Positions 35,490-42,609 of a stretch of DNA of 42,609 nucleotides are shown in pieces (the first letter of the stretch is position 1; every line of letters starts with the position of its first letter). The stretch comes from Bacteroidales bacterium. GTDB lineage: Bacteria > Bacteroidota > Bacteroidia > Bacteroidales > GCA-2748055. The notes beneath the pieces are model-generated. The model ran no database searches, was not told where the DNA came from, and saw nothing but the letters and a program-made list of their open reading frames with translations. The position numbers and the translations under genes are program-made. Location: NCBI GenBank assembly GCA_030589895.1, contig JAUUZQ010000023.1, positions 1 through 42,609 on the forward strand. Direction: 5' to 3'.

Positions 35490-38441
35490 ATGACAAGCCA
35501 TCATAGTCGTCTCCGGTTTATAACTAAAACCGTTTTTGTCTCGCTTTTCTTCCTCTCATGTGCTATGCACCTCAATGCCCAGGTGGCCTCTTCATTTGAA
35601 TTGCGATATTTCTCCAAAGAGAAAGAAGCAAATGGTATCACAGATTTTAAGGGTGAAAAGGAAATATTCAATACCGACCAGCGCGTTGACTTCCTGAAGG
35701 TTTATGCTGATGTTGCCGGAAAATGGTTCATGGATACCACACTGGACAAAAGAGTTAGCAGTGAAGCCGAAGTCTTAAGATTTGTTGAGGGTCTGAAGGC
35801 CAAACCTCTTCCGATAAAAAGAAAAAGAATTCAACTGGAAGAATGGTCAAAATTCGGATACAAAAAGAATGATCATAATTTATCCAAAGAAAAAATCAAT
35901 TTTTGGCTCAATAAAGATGAGGTAATAATTGAAGATGGTAAGCTGATTTTCATGGAGATGAATTCCAGGATAAACCGTAAAATTGATGATCAGAACTGGA
36001 GATTCCACCTCAACTGGAAAGCAAAAAGCAAATATGGAAATGTTCCTTTTAGTTTAGCACTAAAGCATAACAATACCATAGTTGCAGAAATTGGATTTCA
36101 CTCCAATGGCAATATCTTCTATACAGATAATGGATACGACAGGATGGGAGGTGCCTACCGCCTGGAAGAATGGTATAATTTCAATATTGAAGCAGACCTG
36201 AAGAATAAACGTTATAATCTAATAATCAATGGGGTAAAAACGGGTGATTGGGTTGCCCTGAAAGGCAGTGCTTCGATAAATAATTTTGAGATAAGAGGAG
36301 GAGAAGGAATCGCCCTTGACTATATTACAGGTCTTGGATTTGATACTACAAATTGTGATACAGGTCATCCATATACTATCAAACCTTTTATCAGCGAAAC
36401 TTTTGAGCCTAAAGCAAAACTTGAAGGGTGGAATCAGGCTTCCTATGATGATTCGGACTGGGTGCATGACCTGCTTCCAATTGTTCATGGCGGAGCTTAT
36501 GAGGAAGGGGAAGATCTCTACTTAAGAAAAACTGTAAGGCTTGGAGCCTTTGAGAGGGCTAAGCTGAATATCGAATCGATGGACCCCGGAGGAGAGATAT
36601 GGGTGAATGGAGAGGTTATTTTTGTAAGCCACGAAAAGCATCCGGTGAAAATCGACATAACAGACTTCCTGCATCCCTATAAGGACAATCTGATTGCAAT
36701 CCGGATCTATTCCTTCTTCAACAAAGGTAATCTGTATCACTCTCCAAACGACAGGAATATTGGATGGTTTTGTGGACGTGCATGGCTGGACTTAACAGAG
36801 GGCAGCTATATTGAAAACGTAAGTGTATTCACCTCTTCCCTTGGTAAAAATGCCACTCAGGCACATTTAATCGAACTGGTAAATGATTCCGATTCATCTT
36901 TTAATGGGGAGTTGGAAATTGATTATCACCTGTGGTATCCAAATGAACATTCTAAAAAAACAGCAACAAAAAAAGTCCCGGTTACAATATTTGCCAGAGA
37001 CTCGATACATATCAGGTGCAATATGCAGATTGACAACCCGGCACGATGGACGCACGACCATCCCAATCTCTACAAGATTGATGTGAAACTACTCCACAAT
37101 GGTGAAATCTTTGATGATGAAGTAATCACAACAGGTATAAGAACTGTTTCGCAGGAAGAGGGTACTTTCAGAATTAATGGAGATCCTGAACTACTTGGAG
37201 GAGCACAAACGATGGGCTTCAGAATGCCCATTGAAAATATTGCCAAATGGAACAGGTGTCCACCAACAAAGCTGCTGGCTGAAGAGCTGCTGGCTTGTAA
37301 AAAATTAGGGAATACATTACGTATCCATGTACATGCAGGAGGCACTTATGCTTACAGTGTTAATGATCCCCGTGTAGCAGAAATGGCAGATCAGCTGGGA
37401 GTAATGCTTATCTGGCCAACCACTTCATGGATCAGAGAAGGCGAATGGGGTGGAATCGATTTTGAAGGATATCCTAAATATATGAAACAGGTTTTTAATA
37501 GCCCAAGTATCGTTATGTGGGAGGGAGCAAACCATCCGAATAGATTTAAAGGAAAGCCCCTGGATTATTCAAATCGCTTCATTTCGCTTATGTACAATAC
37601 CATTGTCTCAGCAGATTCAAGCAGATTGATCGCTCCCAGTTCATATAACGGACACTTTGAGTACAGAAACGATGAAGGAACGATTGATAAAAAAGGTGAA
37701 GAAATTACTCCTGCAAAAGAATGGACAGCCCCTCTGATCGTCAGGGGAAACCAGGATGCCCTCACCGGCTACGGAGCACAGTGGGACAATATCAGGAAAT
37801 GGCCCGATCCCTACAGAAAAAGTTTTCTTGACAGCAAAGAGAGAGCGTATATAAACTTCGAACATGAAGAGTCGATCGGGATGCAGAATTTCTCACTTGC
37901 AAAGGGAGAACCATGGTATGAAATGCCATCCTATGAAAACATATATGATGTAGGGAGTATTGGTAGAAAATTTGAATTTAGCGAATGGAAAATCAGTCAG
38001 GGCTGGCAAGCTTTCAGCGCATATGAATCAATGAAATGGCAACGAATACTGGATATAGATGGATTCAGCTGGTGTTGCCTTCATGGCGGACCCAACAGCG
38101 GAACCTATAGAAAACCCATACTGGATGCATATGGAAATGCAAAATTGGGATTTTATGCCAATCAAATGGTGCTCAGGGATGTCATGCCGGGAAGTAACAA
38201 TACGGATGTCGTATATGGTAAAAAAGATTTGCTGACACCCATTATTTTAAATATTGGTGATGAAAGAATTGTAAAGCTCAAAATAGTAGTTAAACGCCCG
38301 GATGGAACAATCGTTGATACCAAAGAATTCAACAATGTTACCCTGGAAAAAGGACGTACATGTAAAGAGCTAACGCCCTTCAAGCCTAATTTGCAGGAAG
38401 AGGGTTATTATGTTTTTGAGTATTATGTATTAAGCAGGTAG
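35490..38441 (+). CDS. GH2-like exported protein with ConA-like domain; acid/base Glu not found
   Basis: 983 residues with a signal peptide ending near HLNAQ. Domains in order: a concanavalin-like domain (about 125-265, WRFHLNWKAKSKYG), a GH2 sugar-binding-like domain (about 310-430, YDDSDWVHDLLP, LYLRKTVRL, EIWVNGEVIF), an Ig-like domain (about 440-560), and a TIM barrel (about 565-880). GH2 enzymes are usually beta-galactosidases, mannosidases or glucuronidases. The acid/base glutamate that normally follows Asn in ...GNE is not visible: the stretch reads IVMWEGANHP (residues 674-683), with His682 after Asn681 and Glu678 four residues earlier. A candidate nucleophile is Glu791 or Glu793 in YINFEHEES. 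It may be a divergent or inactive member. Confidence 0.82.
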   Translation: MTSHHSRLRFITKTVFVSLFFLSCAMHLNAQVASSFELRYFSKEKEANGITDFKGEKEIFNTDQRVDFLKVYADVAGKWFMDTTLDKRVSSEAEVLRFVEGLKAKPLPIKRKRIQLEEWSKFGYKKNDHNLSKEKINFWLNKDEVIIEDGKLIFMEMNSRINRKIDDQNWRFHLNWKAKSKYGNVPFSLALKHNNTIVAEIGFHSNGNIFYTDNGYDRMGGAYRLEEWYNFNIEADLKNKRYNLIINGVKTGDWVALKGSASINNFEIRGGEGIALDYITGLGFDTTNCDTGHPYTIKPFISETFEPKAKLEGWNQASYDDSDWVHDLLPIVHGGAYEEGEDLYLRKTVRLGAFERAKLNIESMDPGGEIWVNGEVIFVSHEKHPVKIDITDFLHPYKDNLIAIRIYSFFNKGNLYHSPNDRNIGWFCGRAWLDLTEGSYIENVSVFTSSLGKNATQAHLIELVNDSDSSFNGELEIDYHLWYPNEHSKKTATKKVPVTIFARDSIHIRCNMQIDNPARWTHDHPNLYKIDVKLLHNGEIFDDEVITTGIRTVSQEEGTFRINGDPELLGGAQTMGFRMPIENIAKWNRCPPTKLLAEELLACKKLGNTLRIHVHAGGTYAYSVNDPRVAEMADQLGVMLIWPTTSWIREGEWGGIDFEGYPKYMKQVFNSPSIVMWEGANHPNRFKGKPLDYSNRFISLMYNTIVSADSSRLIAPSSYNGHFEYRNDEGTIDKKGEEITPAKEWTAPLIVRGNQDALTGYGAQWDNIRKWPDPYRKSFLDSKERAYINFEHEESIGMQNFSLAKGEPWYEMPSYENIYDVGSIGRKFEFSEWKISQGWQAFSAYESMKWQRILDIDGFSWCCLHGGPNSGTYRKPILDAYGNAKLGFYANQMVLRDVMPGSNNTDVVYGKKDLLTPIILNIGDERIVKLKIVVKRPDGTIVDTKEFNNVTLEKGRTCKELTPFKPNLQEEGYYVFEYYVLSR

Positions 38442-38475
38442 GATGTATTGCAGGGTGCCATTTTCTACTTTCTTT

Positions 38476-38512
38476 ACCCTCCTTCGCTAAAGCTATGGAG
38501 GGTTCCTTTTAC
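38476..38512 (+). terminator. Possible terminator of the GH2-like gene
   Basis: Arms ACCCTCC (38476-38482) and GGAGGGT (38497-38503) with an internal GCT/AGC pairing, followed on the plus strand by TCCTTTTACTT. The T run is weak. The minus-strand gene gpmI ends at 38509, inside the T-rich stretch. Confidence 0.5.
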
Positions 38513-40029
38513 TTCACCAACACCTTTCCGGTCATTTCTTCCGGAATATCTACACCCATAATATGCAATAATGTAGGCGCAACATCAGCAAGAATTCCAT
38601 TCTCAAGAGAAGAATATGTGTCTGTAACAAGAATACAGGGCACAGGATTGAGTGAATGTGCAGTATTCGGAGAGCCATCAGGATTTACAGCAAAATCGGC
38701 ATTCCCATGATCTGCAATGATCATCACATCATAATCATTTGCTCTTGCAGCAGCAACCACATCACCCACACACTCATCAACTGTCGCAACAGCCTTCTCA
38801 ATGGCAGAATAGATTCCGGTATGACCGACCATATCACCATTTGCAAAATTCAAGCATACAAAATCATGTTTCCCTGTATTCAGGTCTGCAACGATTTTAT
38901 CCCTCACTTCAAAAGCACTCATCTCAGGCTGGTGATCGTAAGTAGAGACTTTTGGTGAAGAAACCAAAATCCGATCTTCATTTTCATATACTGCTTCCCT
39001 TCCTCCTGAGAAGAAAAATGTAACATGGGCATACTTTTCTGTCTCTGCAATGCGCAGCTGATTCAAACCGGCAGCGGCAATGATCTCTCCCATGGTCTTT
39101 TTCACATTGTCCTTTTCAAAAATAATGTGCAGTCCCTTAAAAGTAGCATCATAAGGGGTCATTGTACAATAGTGCAATGGAATAGTATGCATTCCATGCT
39201 CCGGCATATCCTGCTGTGTTAGTGCGGCCGTTAACTCTTTCGCCCTGTCGTTTCTGAAATTGAAAAACACAACGACATCTCCCTCCTTTATCTTTCCAAG
39301 TGGCTCATTGTTCTCATCCACCATTACAATTGGCTTGACAAATTCATCAGTAATACCATTGTCATATGATTCCTGAATGGACCTTACAACATCTCTTGAT
39401 TTAGATCCCGCTCCATCTATCAGTAAATCATATGCATCTTTAACCCTCTCCCATCTCTTATCACGATCCATCGCATAATATCTGCCAATAAATGAGGCGA
39501 TTTTTCCATTGGAAGAACTCAGGTGAGCTCTTAACTCTTCCAGATATCCTTTACCGCTCCTCGGATCAGTATCGCGACCATCCCCAAATCCATGGACAAA
39601 AGTATTCTTGATACCATAGTCACCTGTCATATCACACAACTTAAACAGGTGTTTATCAAGCGAATGGACACCTCCGTCGGACAGTAATCCAAGAAAATGT
39701 ACTTGTTTATTGTTATCACGGGCATAAGAAAAAGCCTCCACCAATACTTCATTCTCCTTGATGGAATTGTCTGCAACAGCCCTGTTTATTTTTACCAGAT
39801 CCTGGTAAACGACCCTGCCTGCACCAATGTTCAGATGGCCAACTTCTGAATTGCCCATCTGTCCATCTGGCAATCCAACATTTTCACCCGAAGCAAAGAG
39901 GTGAGAATATGGATATTCATTAGATAAACGGTCCATATTTGGTGTTGCAACCTGGCTAATGACATCTGCATTAGATCCATCACCTAAACCCCATCCGTCC
40001 AGTATCATTAAAAGCGTTTTCTTTTTCAT
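38509..40029 (-). CDS. gpmI: 2,3-bisphosphoglycerate-independent phosphoglycerate mutase
   Basis: 506 residues, matching the ~510 usual for iPGM. The alkaline-phosphatase-like metal site shows as [10 protein letters not shown] (Asp11), catalytic Ser61 in [14 protein letters not shown], and the C-terminal metal-binding ADHGNAD and [13 protein letters not shown]. The phosphoglycerate-binding [10 protein letters not shown] and the RNDRAKE Arg-rich loop are present. The Mn-dependent enzyme interconverts 3- and 2-phosphoglycerate in glycolysis and gluconeogenesis. It stands as a single gene, divergent from the lipoprotein at 40280. Confidence 0.97.
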   Translation of the reverse strand: MKKKTLLMILDGWGLGDGSNADVISQVATPNMDRLSNEYPYSHLFASGENVGLPDGQMGNSEVGHLNIGAGRVVYQDLVKINRAVADNSIKENEVLVEAFSYARDNNKQVHFLGLLSDGGVHSLDKHLFKLCDMTGDYGIKNTFVHGFGDGRDTDPRSGKGYLEELRAHLSSSNGKIASFIGRYYAMDRDKRWERVKDAYDLLIDGAGSKSRDVVRSIQESYDNGITDEFVKPIVMVDENNEPLGKIKEGDVVVFFNFRNDRAKELTAALTQQDMPEHGMHTIPLHYCTMTPYDATFKGLHIIFEKDNVKKTMGEIIAAAGLNQLRIAETEKYAHVTFFFSGGREAVYENEDRILVSSPKVSTYDHQPEMSAFEVRDKIVADLNTGKHDFVCLNFANGDMVGHTGIYSAIEKAVATVDECVGDVVAAARANDYDVMIIADHGNADFAVNPDGSPNTAHSLNPVPCILVTDTYSSLENGILADVAPTLLHIMGVDIPEEMTGKVLVK

Positions 40030-40207
40030 TTCTTTAGTCTAATTACAATTCACTTACTTACATTGGAGATACAAAAATGTATTACAAATACTCCTCTTTA
40101 ATTGAAGGGCACAAATTTAAGGTATTTTGGGATTAAACTTTCATCTTAACATAGAAAATCAAACACTCTATTCGCATATTTGCAGTTAAATTCTATACCC
40201 AGGCTTC

Positions 40208-40235
40208 TTGATCCTGACAGTAATTACTAATTTTA
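40208..40235 (+). promoter_or_regulatory. Candidate promoter for the ConA-like/PHP gene
   Basis: TTG at 40208-40210 and TAATTTTA at 40228-40235, 17 bases apart. The second element matches TAnnTTTG in 5 of 6 fixed positions. It would give a leader of about 40 bases. Confidence 0.3.
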
Positions 40236-40279
40236 CCCATTGCAATTAAAATCCCGATATAATTCTTAAGTCTCAGAAT

Positions 40280-41662
40280 ATGAAAAAAGCATTATTCGTA
40301 TTGTTAGTCAGCCTTACAATCTTCAGTTGTAACTCCAGACAAAAAGTATATGATCTGTTAGAAGACTCATCCAAATGGACAGGAGAAGAGGAAATTGTTT
40401 TTGAAGATCAGGGTTTATCTATTAATGGGGAATACAAAACCATCGTATATAATCCGGGGTTGTTTCAAACTTTCGAAAACTTTGAACTCATAGCTGAAAT
40501 AAAAACCAGTCCGGGAGCATCTGCTGAAATTGCTTTTCACACAAAGAAAAGAGATCCCGAAATGGGCTATAAAGTTAGAATTGACAACTCAGAGACAGGA
40601 AACTGGGATAAACTACTAAAAACAGGTAGTCTAAGCGCCATTAGAAATGTGAGTTACAATATGCTCAATGACGATGAGTGGTTTGAGCTTAAGATTCGGG
40701 TAGTGGAAAACCACATTTCAATATTTATAAATAACCATCCTGTAGTAAGTTATATTGAGCCGGCGATTGCATTTCGCACGGCAGAATATGAAAAACGAAA
40801 AATTGGATCAGGTACATTTTCCATTCTGTCGCTCTATGAAAATAGCAATTTGCTGATTCGTAAATTAACAGTGGAAAAGCTCGCGACAGACGAGAAACAA
40901 AAAAATAGTGACACAGATTATGCCAGACAGATCACCATGCTTAATATCAGAAATTTTCCGATATGCGATTACCATGTTCATATCAAGGAAGACCTCACAA
41001 TGGATGCCGCACTGAATTATTCTGCAGGACTTGGAATCAACTATGGAATTGCGGCGAATTGCGGTTTAAAATTTCCGGTTCAGAATGACGAAGAGCTGGA
41101 GGCATATCTCAATTCAATTCACGGATTACCCATTTTTAAAGCAATGCAAGCAGAAGGAAGAGAATGGGTAAACATGTTCTCTCCCGAATTAATTGCAGGG
41201 TTCGACTATGCCTTCACTGATGCCATGACATGGACCAATAACAATGGAACCAGGATGCGCCTCTGGATACCGGAAGAGACTGAGGTAGGAGATCCTGAAG
41301 ACTTTATGGAACAACTGGTTGCACAAATAGAACTAATTGCTACCGAACCTATATCAATCTATGTTAACCCAACATACCTTCCTGCTGAGATTGCAGACCG
41401 CTACGAAGAATTATGGACCGATGAAAGGATTGATCGTGTTATCAAAGCTCTCAAAGAAAATAATATAGCACTGGAGATCAACAGCAGGTTCAAACTTCCA
41501 GGCAAAAGATTTATCGCCAGGGCTCAGGAAGAGGGTGTGAAATTTGCCATGGGTACCAATAACACCACCGCTGAAAGTCTCGGTCGCCTTGACTGGTCAC
41601 TGGAAATGATCCATGAATTTAATATTCAGGCAAGCGAAATGTTTTTACCAGGATTAAATTAA
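40280..41662 (+). CDS. Lipoprotein with ConA-like (DUF1080-type) and PHP-like domains
   Basis: 460 residues; lipobox TIFSC gives Cys17. Residues about 30-200 form a DUF1080-type jelly-roll (WTGEEEIVFEDQGLSING, FELIAEIKTSPGASAEIAFH, WFELKIRVVENHISIFIN). Residues about 225-460 resemble a PHP phosphoesterase: a histidine pair in DYHVHIKEDL (His232, His234), an ALEINSR segment with Glu399, and KRFIARAQEEGVKFAMGTNN near 415-428. In PHP enzymes the last motif normally ends in S/T-D-x-H; here it reads GTNNTTAES, so a metal-binding His or Asp appears absent. DUF1080 proteins include 3-keto-disaccharide hydrolases. The hydrolase substrate here is unknown. Convergent with the DUF1080 lipoprotein at 41748. 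Confidence 0.8.
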   Translation: MKKALFVLLVSLTIFSCNSRQKVYDLLEDSSKWTGEEEIVFEDQGLSINGEYKTIVYNPGLFQTFENFELIAEIKTSPGASAEIAFHTKKRDPEMGYKVRIDNSETGNWDKLLKTGSLSAIRNVSYNMLNDDEWFELKIRVVENHISIFINNHPVVSYIEPAIAFRTAEYEKRKIGSGTFSILSLYENSNLLIRKLTVEKLATDEKQKNSDTDYARQITMLNIRNFPICDYHVHIKEDLTMDAALNYSAGLGINYGIAANCGLKFPVQNDEELEAYLNSIHGLPIFKAMQAEGREWVNMFSPELIAGFDYAFTDAMTWTNNNGTRMRLWIPEETEVGDPEDFMEQLVAQIELIATEPISIYVNPTYLPAEIADRYEELWTDERIDRVIKALKENNIALEINSRFKLPGKRFIARAQEEGVKFAMGTNNTTAESLGRLDWSLEMIHEFNIQASEMFLPGLN

Positions 41663-41667
41663 AATCC

Positions 41668-41693
41668 TTCTGGTCGCTTGTTGCTAACCAGAA
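41668..41693 (-). terminator. Weak hairpin between two convergent genes
   Basis: TTCTGGT (41668-41674) pairs with ACCAGAA (41687-41693) over a 12-base loop. On the minus strand it is followed by GGATTTTAATTT, so it may act for the DUF1080 gene; the T run is interrupted. Confidence 0.35.
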
Positions 41694-41747
41694 TAAAAAG
41701 CCAGACCAGCAAGCTTCAGGAACTAGCCAAAACTTTACAAAAAGAGA

Positions 41748-42527
41748 CTATTTACTCAGATCCAGTAATTCTACCTTTCTGAAATCAATTGGATGTGATT
41801 CAGACTGAAGAGAGATATATCCCTCCTTCAGAGGAGCACCATCTGCCAGTGGAAATCCTTCAGGAACACCCGAACCGTCGATAATAGGATGTGTGTATGT
41901 CAGTACAGTGTCTCCATCAACAAGATGATGAATAATGCTGTCGCCAAGCACCACAAACTCTGCAATTACCCACTCTTCACCGCGAATAGTTTTTGAGGTG
42001 GAATTAACACAATGTTGGGTATGGAGTTCTCCATTAAGGGTTACGTGTGTACCTGGTGTACAAAGATTTGCTGTTGGTCTCTCTCCCTCTTCATGTCCCC
42101 CCAAAAATTGAGCTTCAATGGAAACCGGAAACGACTGGTCTTTGCCCATGCTCTCTGCAGACTGTGAATGAAGCATAGCTCCACTGTTCTTAAAAGCCCA
42201 GCCCTGACCTTCCGGGGCCTGCTCTCCCACAAATCTGTATTCCACCCTTAACTTATAATGAGAAAACTTATCCTTGTAAAAAATATGTCCGAACTGATTG
42301 GTAAAAGCCTCGTACTCATCATAACGTACCTTCATCAAACCATCTTCCACCCGAAATGTATTTCCAAAATTCTCATTCAGCTCATACCCGGCAATCTTAA
42401 GATCCCATCCTTCAAGATTTTCTCCATTAAAAAGCTGGATCCATTGCTCTTCAACTTGTTCACTTTTCTGATTTGTCAGGCAGGAAGTGAGTATTACCAG
42501 AAATAAAACTGAAATTAGAATTCTCAT
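41748..42527 (-). CDS. DUF1080 lipoprotein (3-keto-disaccharide hydrolase family)
   Basis: 259 residues; lipobox ILTSC gives Cys16. The whole mature part is a DUF1080 jelly-roll: WIQLFNGENLEGWDLKI at the start, SHYKLRVEYRFVG near 90, NSGAMLHSQS near 115, SIEAQFLGG near 135, WVIAEFVVLGDSIIHHLVDGD near 190 and GYISLQSESHPIDFRKVELLDL at the end. The 'GWD/W-x-x-x' opening and 'IEAQF-LGG' are signatures of PF06439. Members hydrolyse 3-keto-sugars in the pathway that degrades glycosides by oxidation at C3; others may be lectin-like. A perfect TAAATTTG promoter element lies 39 bases upstream of the ATG. Confidence 0.9.
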   Translation of the reverse strand: MRILISVLFLVILTSCLTNQKSEQVEEQWIQLFNGENLEGWDLKIAGYELNENFGNTFRVEDGLMKVRYDEYEAFTNQFGHIFYKDKFSHYKLRVEYRFVGEQAPEGQGWAFKNSGAMLHSQSAESMGKDQSFPVSIEAQFLGGHEEGERPTANLCTPGTHVTLNGELHTQHCVNSTSKTIRGEEWVIAEFVVLGDSIIHHLVDGDTVLTYTHPIIDGSGVPEGFPLADGAPLKEGYISLQSESHPIDFRKVELLDLSK

Positions 42528-42565
42528 AACTATTGATTATTAGTTGATAGTAAAACTTTGTACTT

Positions 42566-42573
42566 CAAATTTA
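42566..42573 (-). promoter_or_regulatory. Bacteroidota -7 promoter element TAAATTTG before the DUF1080 gene
   Basis: Minus-strand TAAATTTG exactly matches TAnnTTTG, 39 bases upstream of the ATG at 42527, giving a leader of roughly 33 bases. No convincing -33 TTG is seen. Confidence 0.42.
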
Positions 42574-42609
42574 ATATTTCTTTCACAAATCTGAAATTCA
42601 TTAATCCGG

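Noticed and set aside
1-42609. Mobile elements, phage, toxin–antitoxin or defence genes
   Set aside because: No transposase, integrase, restriction or CRISPR-associated motif was seen in any frame; gene content and style are uniform apart from the AT-rich leaders.

Overview
The window looks like chromosomal DNA of a Bacteroidota bacterium, probably a Bacteroidales or Cytophagales relative. The evidence is a fused SecDF of about 1020 residues, a TamB–TamL pair whose TamA-like partner is a lipoprotein, an LDH-like malate dehydrogenase, a cofactor-independent phosphoglycerate mutase, AT-rich leaders without strong Shine-Dalgarno sites, and several perfect TAnnTTTG promoter elements. No rRNA, tRNA, CRISPR array, insertion sequence or phage gene was seen. 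Every stretch between genes is shorter than 300 bases; the longest are 33482-33751, 40030-40279 and 32301-32542.

Layout. 1-2567: the end of a Bat (aerotolerance) operon, with a fused BatB-type VWA/TPR protein cut by the window edge and an overlapping BatD. 2701-5470: a DUF1254/DUF1214 lipoprotein and a POTRA-less Omp85-type barrel. 5502-8827: a lipoprotein/barrel pair, another lipoprotein and a barrel-like protein. 8873-13535: a four-gene minus-strand operon (repeat-built lipoprotein, two outer membrane proteins, small exported protein), divergent from 13649-20554, which encodes TamB and lipoprotein TamL. 20558-22637: an HtrA-like protease followed by a DUF481 barrel. 22800-26458: small barrels, a DUF4136-like lipoprotein with an extreme aromatic segment, and a DUF3300-like secreted protein with an Asn-rich repeat tail. 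26472-29128: a mixed operon tatA, CaCA antiporter, lolD, trmN6. 29235-32300: secDF. 32543-33481: mdh. 33752-35386: a cytidylate-kinase-like protein and a lipoprotein that is a paralogue of 6263-7174. 35490-42527: a GH2-like protein, gpmI, a ConA-like/PHP lipoprotein and a DUF1080 lipoprotein.

How it fits together. Nearly every product from 2701 to 26458 carries a signal peptide or lipobox. TamB, TamL, SecDF, TatA and LolD are all parts of export or envelope assembly. The best candidate for an undescribed system is the 8873-13535 operon: its lipoprotein contains a tandem repeat of about 40 residues that I do not recognise, and it lies back to back with tamB/tamL. The right-hand end has a carbohydrate theme (GH2-like, DUF1080, ConA-like/PHP) in which two proteins appear to lack canonical catalytic residues.
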